Assembly (NCBI GenBank): GCA_009782955.1
Contig: WRIB01000009.1
Coordinates: 1 to 53,752 of the forward strand
Length of the DNA: 53,752 nt
Direction of reading: 5' to 3'
Source of the DNA: Treponema sp.
GTDB lineage: Bacteria; Spirochaetota; Spirochaetia; Treponematales; Breznakiellaceae
Below the pieces are notes generated by a model, which worked only from the letters and a program-made list of their open reading frames with translations, had not been told where the DNA came from and made no database searches. Position 1 is the first letter of the stretch, and each line of letters opens with the position of its first letter. The position numbers and the translations under genes were made by a program. Of the stretch, positions 52,199 to 53,752 are shown one piece after another.

Positions 52199-52337
52199 GG
52201 TTCCCCTCTTGTATACTCAACCGAGACCCGAAGGGGCGAAGGTTCCCCTCTTGTATACTCAACCGAGACCCGAAGGGGCGAAGGTTCCCCTCTTGTATAC
52301 TCAACCGAGACCCGAAGGGGCGAAGGTTCCCCTCTTG
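52199..52337. repeat. 42-bp tandem repeat, three units plus a partial fourth
   Basis: Units start at 52199, 52241 and 52283 with an identical 42-bp sequence; a fourth, partial copy (GGTTCCCCTCTTG) occupies 52325-52337. Each unit contains GTATACTCAACCGAG and AAGGGGCGAAGGTTCCCCT, the latter able to form a small hairpin (AGGGG with CCCCT). The period is a multiple of three, so every frame without a stop stays open. It lies between the divergent def and DksA-type genes. A shortened copy is at 9849-9887. Confidence 0.92.
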
Positions 52338-52429
52338 ACAAAATCTTTTGAATGCGACAATGTACGCAAACGATTGAGTATTTTCCAAAACTCTATTAGT
52401 TTCGGAATTAATGTAAATAGGGGAAATTT

Positions 52430-52786
52430 ATGGATAAAGATTTCATTGAACGGATGAAACAATCCCTTTTGAAACTCAAGTCAGAGATTATCGATACTCT
52501 TGTGGCAAGCAACGAAGATTTTAGGGAAATTGTGGAAGGAATGGATCCCAAAGATCTGGCCGATATTGCTTCCGACGACATCGACCGTAAGATGATAGAA
52601 GCATTGGGTTCCCAGGAATTAAAGCGGCTTAGGCTTATTGATTCCGCTCTTACAAGGATTGAGCAGGATAAATACGGTTTGTGTATAAAATGCGGCAAGG
52701 TTATACCTCAGGAACGGCTTGAAGCGATTCCCTATGCTTTAATGTGCATTGAATGTAAAACTGCCGAAGAACGCCGAAACCGCTAG
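52430..52786 (+). CDS. TraR/DksA-type zinc-finger transcription factor
   Basis: A 118-residue DksA-family protein. A helical N-terminal half (MKQSLLKLKSEIIDTLVAS) and a C-terminal four-cysteine zinc finger are visible, CIKCGKVIPQERLEAIPYA then LMCIEC. In this family the coiled coil enters the RNA polymerase channel and, with ppGpp, changes initiation. The DxxDxA segment at the coiled-coil tip is replaced by DPKDLADIASDD. GGGGAAATTT precedes the ATG. Confidence 0.88.
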   Translation: MDKDFIERMKQSLLKLKSEIIDTLVASNEDFREIVEGMDPKDLADIASDDIDRKMIEALGSQELKRLRLIDSALTRIEQDKYGLCIKCGKVIPQERLEAIPYALMCIECKTAEERRNR

Positions 52787-52896
52787 GCGGCCAGGCTGCA
52801 TTCGCTCTGCCACGTTAAGAACTAACCCGGACTTTCTGGTAAAATTTGCCTTTTACACCTTCTTTTTTTATATTTGTAGTATACAAGGAGGTGCAC

Positions 52897-53175
52897 TTGA
52901 ATAGAAAAATGGAAAGCAAATGGATTGTCGATTTAAAAAATTTAACCTGCCACAATCCAGAAAACCAAATGGTTGTTGGTTTCGAGAAAAAAGGGAATAC
53001 GCTTGAAGGTAAAATCAAGGATATACCCTGTGAATTGTTTGAAAAATGGAAAAACGACCCGAACTGCAGAACAATTATGAAAAAAGCGGTTATTGAAGCA
53101 GACGAGGTTTTTTTCAGGGCTTATTTTAATAAAGAGATTGAAAAAAAATGTCTTGGTGAACGGCTTCCGGCGTAA
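52897..53175 (+). CDS. small conserved-type protein, unknown
   Basis: A 92-residue soluble protein. I chose the TTG at 52897 because AAGGAGG lies 5 nt upstream; the next ATG, 4 codons later, lacks such spacing, and the ATG at 52846 precedes the ribosome binding site. The sequence (WIVDLKNLTCHNPENQMVV, then GKIKDIPCELFEKW) has two cysteines but no motif that I recognise. A strong terminator follows directly. It may be co-expressed with the DksA-type gene, 110 bp upstream. Confidence 0.75.
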   Translation: MNRKMESKWIVDLKNLTCHNPENQMVVGFEKKGNTLEGKIKDIPCELFEKWKNDPNCRTIMKKAVIEADEVFFRAYFNKEIEKKCLGERLPA

Positions 53176-53205
53176 TGAGGTTCTCCGCGGTAAGCCTCAT
53201 TTTTT
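53175..53205 (+). terminator. rho-independent terminator
   Basis: ATGAGG (53175-53180) pairs with CCTCAT (53195-53200), with CCGCGG in the loop and TTTTTT from 53200. It starts at the stop of the 92-residue gene. On the other strand it lies over the end of the small fragment that stops at 53197. Confidence 0.8.
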
Positions 53206-53337
53206 CCGGTTTTCAGGCTTGATTTTCTTAAACTTTTTTTCGTCTTCATAAGAGTTCTCTTTCCATATAAAGCCATCAATTATATCTTCCACGACTTTTT
53301 GTTTCTCGGCAGACAACAGTTGGATTTTTGTTAGAAT
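53197..53337 (-). pseudogene. possible small antitoxin-like fragment
   Basis: The minus-strand frame ending at 53197 reads KIQLLSAEKQKVVEDIIDG, then FIWKENSYEDEKKF and a basic tail. The run LSAEKQKVVEDII resembles the short helical region of small antitoxins of the DUF2281/VapB sort. The open frame continues upstream but there it is merely antisense to the leucine-rich repeat gene, so only about the last 46 residues look genuine. No conventional start is in the right place. It may be a broken tail or a mini-gene with a non-standard start (ATT at 53337). Confidence 0.3.
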
Positions 53338-53356
53338 TGCCGCCTTTCTGGATGAA

Positions 53357-53752
53357 ATGACACTGTTTACTGGCGCCCCGTTTGCAATAGGAAAGTGTCC
53401 GGCGTTGAAAACTATTGTCATCGGCGATACTGTCAAAAGAATACCGGAATCACTTTTTTGCGAAATAACTTCATTAACATCATTGACTATCGGCAAAAAC
53501 GTTACCCAAATAGGAAAGCAGGCATTCAGAGACTGTCCTAATATAACAAGCATTGTCATTCCCGACTCGGTTCAAAGCGTCGATTATCGGGCGTTTAGAG
53601 GATGCGCCGGAGTAACATCCATTACCCTCGGAAGCAATCTGAGTGAAATTGGGATTGAGGCTTTTGCCGGAACCAGAATAACCGAACTTACCATTCCTGA
53701 AAATGTTTCAAAAATTCGTAACAGTTCTTTCGGTGATTCCCCGCGATTGCGA
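53357..53752 (+). CDS. BspA-like leucine-rich repeat protein, 3' truncated by the window
   Basis: The frame from ATG 53357 runs to the window edge without a stop and encodes five or so BspA-type repeats of about 23 residues. Examples are CPALKTIVIGDTVKRIP, LTSLTIGKNVTQIGKQAF, DCPNITSIVIPDSVQSVD and GVTSITLGSNLSEIG. Such proteins are usually secreted adhesins in treponemes and Bacteroidetes. Here there is no signal peptide, and the repeats begin right at the ATG. Upstream codons are antisense to the small fragment at 53197-53337. So the gene may be a fragment joined to other DNA at about 53340. Confidence 0.75.
   Translation, partial: MTLFTGAPFAIGKCPALKTIVIGDTVKRIPESLFCEITSLTSLTIGKNVTQIGKQAFRDCPNITSIVIPDSVQSVDYRAFRGCAGVTSITLGSNLSEIGIEAFAGTRITELTIPENVSKIRNSSFGDSPRLR

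Noticed and set aside
52199..52337. CRISPR array
   Set aside because: The units are contiguous 42-bp tandem copies with no unique spacers, and no cas genes are near.

Overview
The window reads as chromosomal DNA of a treponeme-like spirochaete, probably close to the free-living or gut-associated Treponema group. The pointers are a lysine/alanine/proline pentapeptide protein between mnmE and mnmG, a large TPR protein with a zinc-ribbon tail, an MCE/Mla locus without a recognisable MlaC or MlaB, a def-fmt-PASTA operon, a fused aroDE, several small lipoproteins and a BspA-type leucine-rich repeat gene. This is inference from gene content; there is no rRNA to anchor it. Most genes are moderately GC-balanced housekeeping genes packed with 0-15 bp gaps or 4-bp overlaps.

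Layout. 1-5.7 kb: the C-terminal part of a MrfA (YprA)-type DUF1998 helicase and a MrfB (YprB)-type exonuclease, normally partners in mitomycin-type DNA repair, separated by a very AT-rich two-gene cassette (ATPase plus an unknown protein) and a ferredoxin-like gene. 5.7-8.4 kb: a minus-strand cluster of two secreted OB-fold (YgiW/BOF-type) proteins and a membrane-bound LuxR-type regulator, with two matching dyads upstream. 8.4-12.4 kb: recX, rpsI, rplM, a small membrane protein, proA and a lipoprotein. 12.7-20 kb: a decayed aspartic protease fragment, the TPR protein, a solute-binding protein, aroA and lrgAB. 20-29.9 kb: one long minus-strand unit, mlaE-mlaF-mlaD-DUF4230-addB-addA, joining lipid transport to double-strand-break repair. 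29.9-36 kb: a GerMN lipoprotein-like gene with a diguanylate cyclase, ymdB, type II pantothenate kinase, an ArsB/NhaD-type permease and a sulfatase-modifying-factor-fold protein coupled to clpP. 36-43.5 kb: clpP, alr, a lipoprotein, mnmE, the KKPAA-repeat protein, mnmG, a nested palindromic element, a HIT protein and tRNA-Pro(GGG). 43.6-49 kb: citrate synthase, an acyl-CoA synthetase with its XRE-cupin regulator, and aroDE. 49-52.1 kb: def-fmt-PASTA-small secreted protein. 52.2-53.7 kb: a 42-bp tandem repeat, a DksA-type protein, a small unknown protein and the start of a BspA-like repeat protein.

The points most worth following are: (1) two genes (a BOF-domain protein and citrate synthase) that appear to start with AUU, each exactly 6 nt after a perfect AGGAGG; (2) a dispersed family of hairpins with the core CTGAGGCTGTTCC, in which two members differ by compensatory base-pair changes; (3) a 177-bp nested inverted-repeat element upstream of the HIT gene; (4) the AT-rich ATPase cassette between the two Mrf repair genes; (5) repeated dyads that may be the operator of the LuxR regulator encoded in the same cluster.
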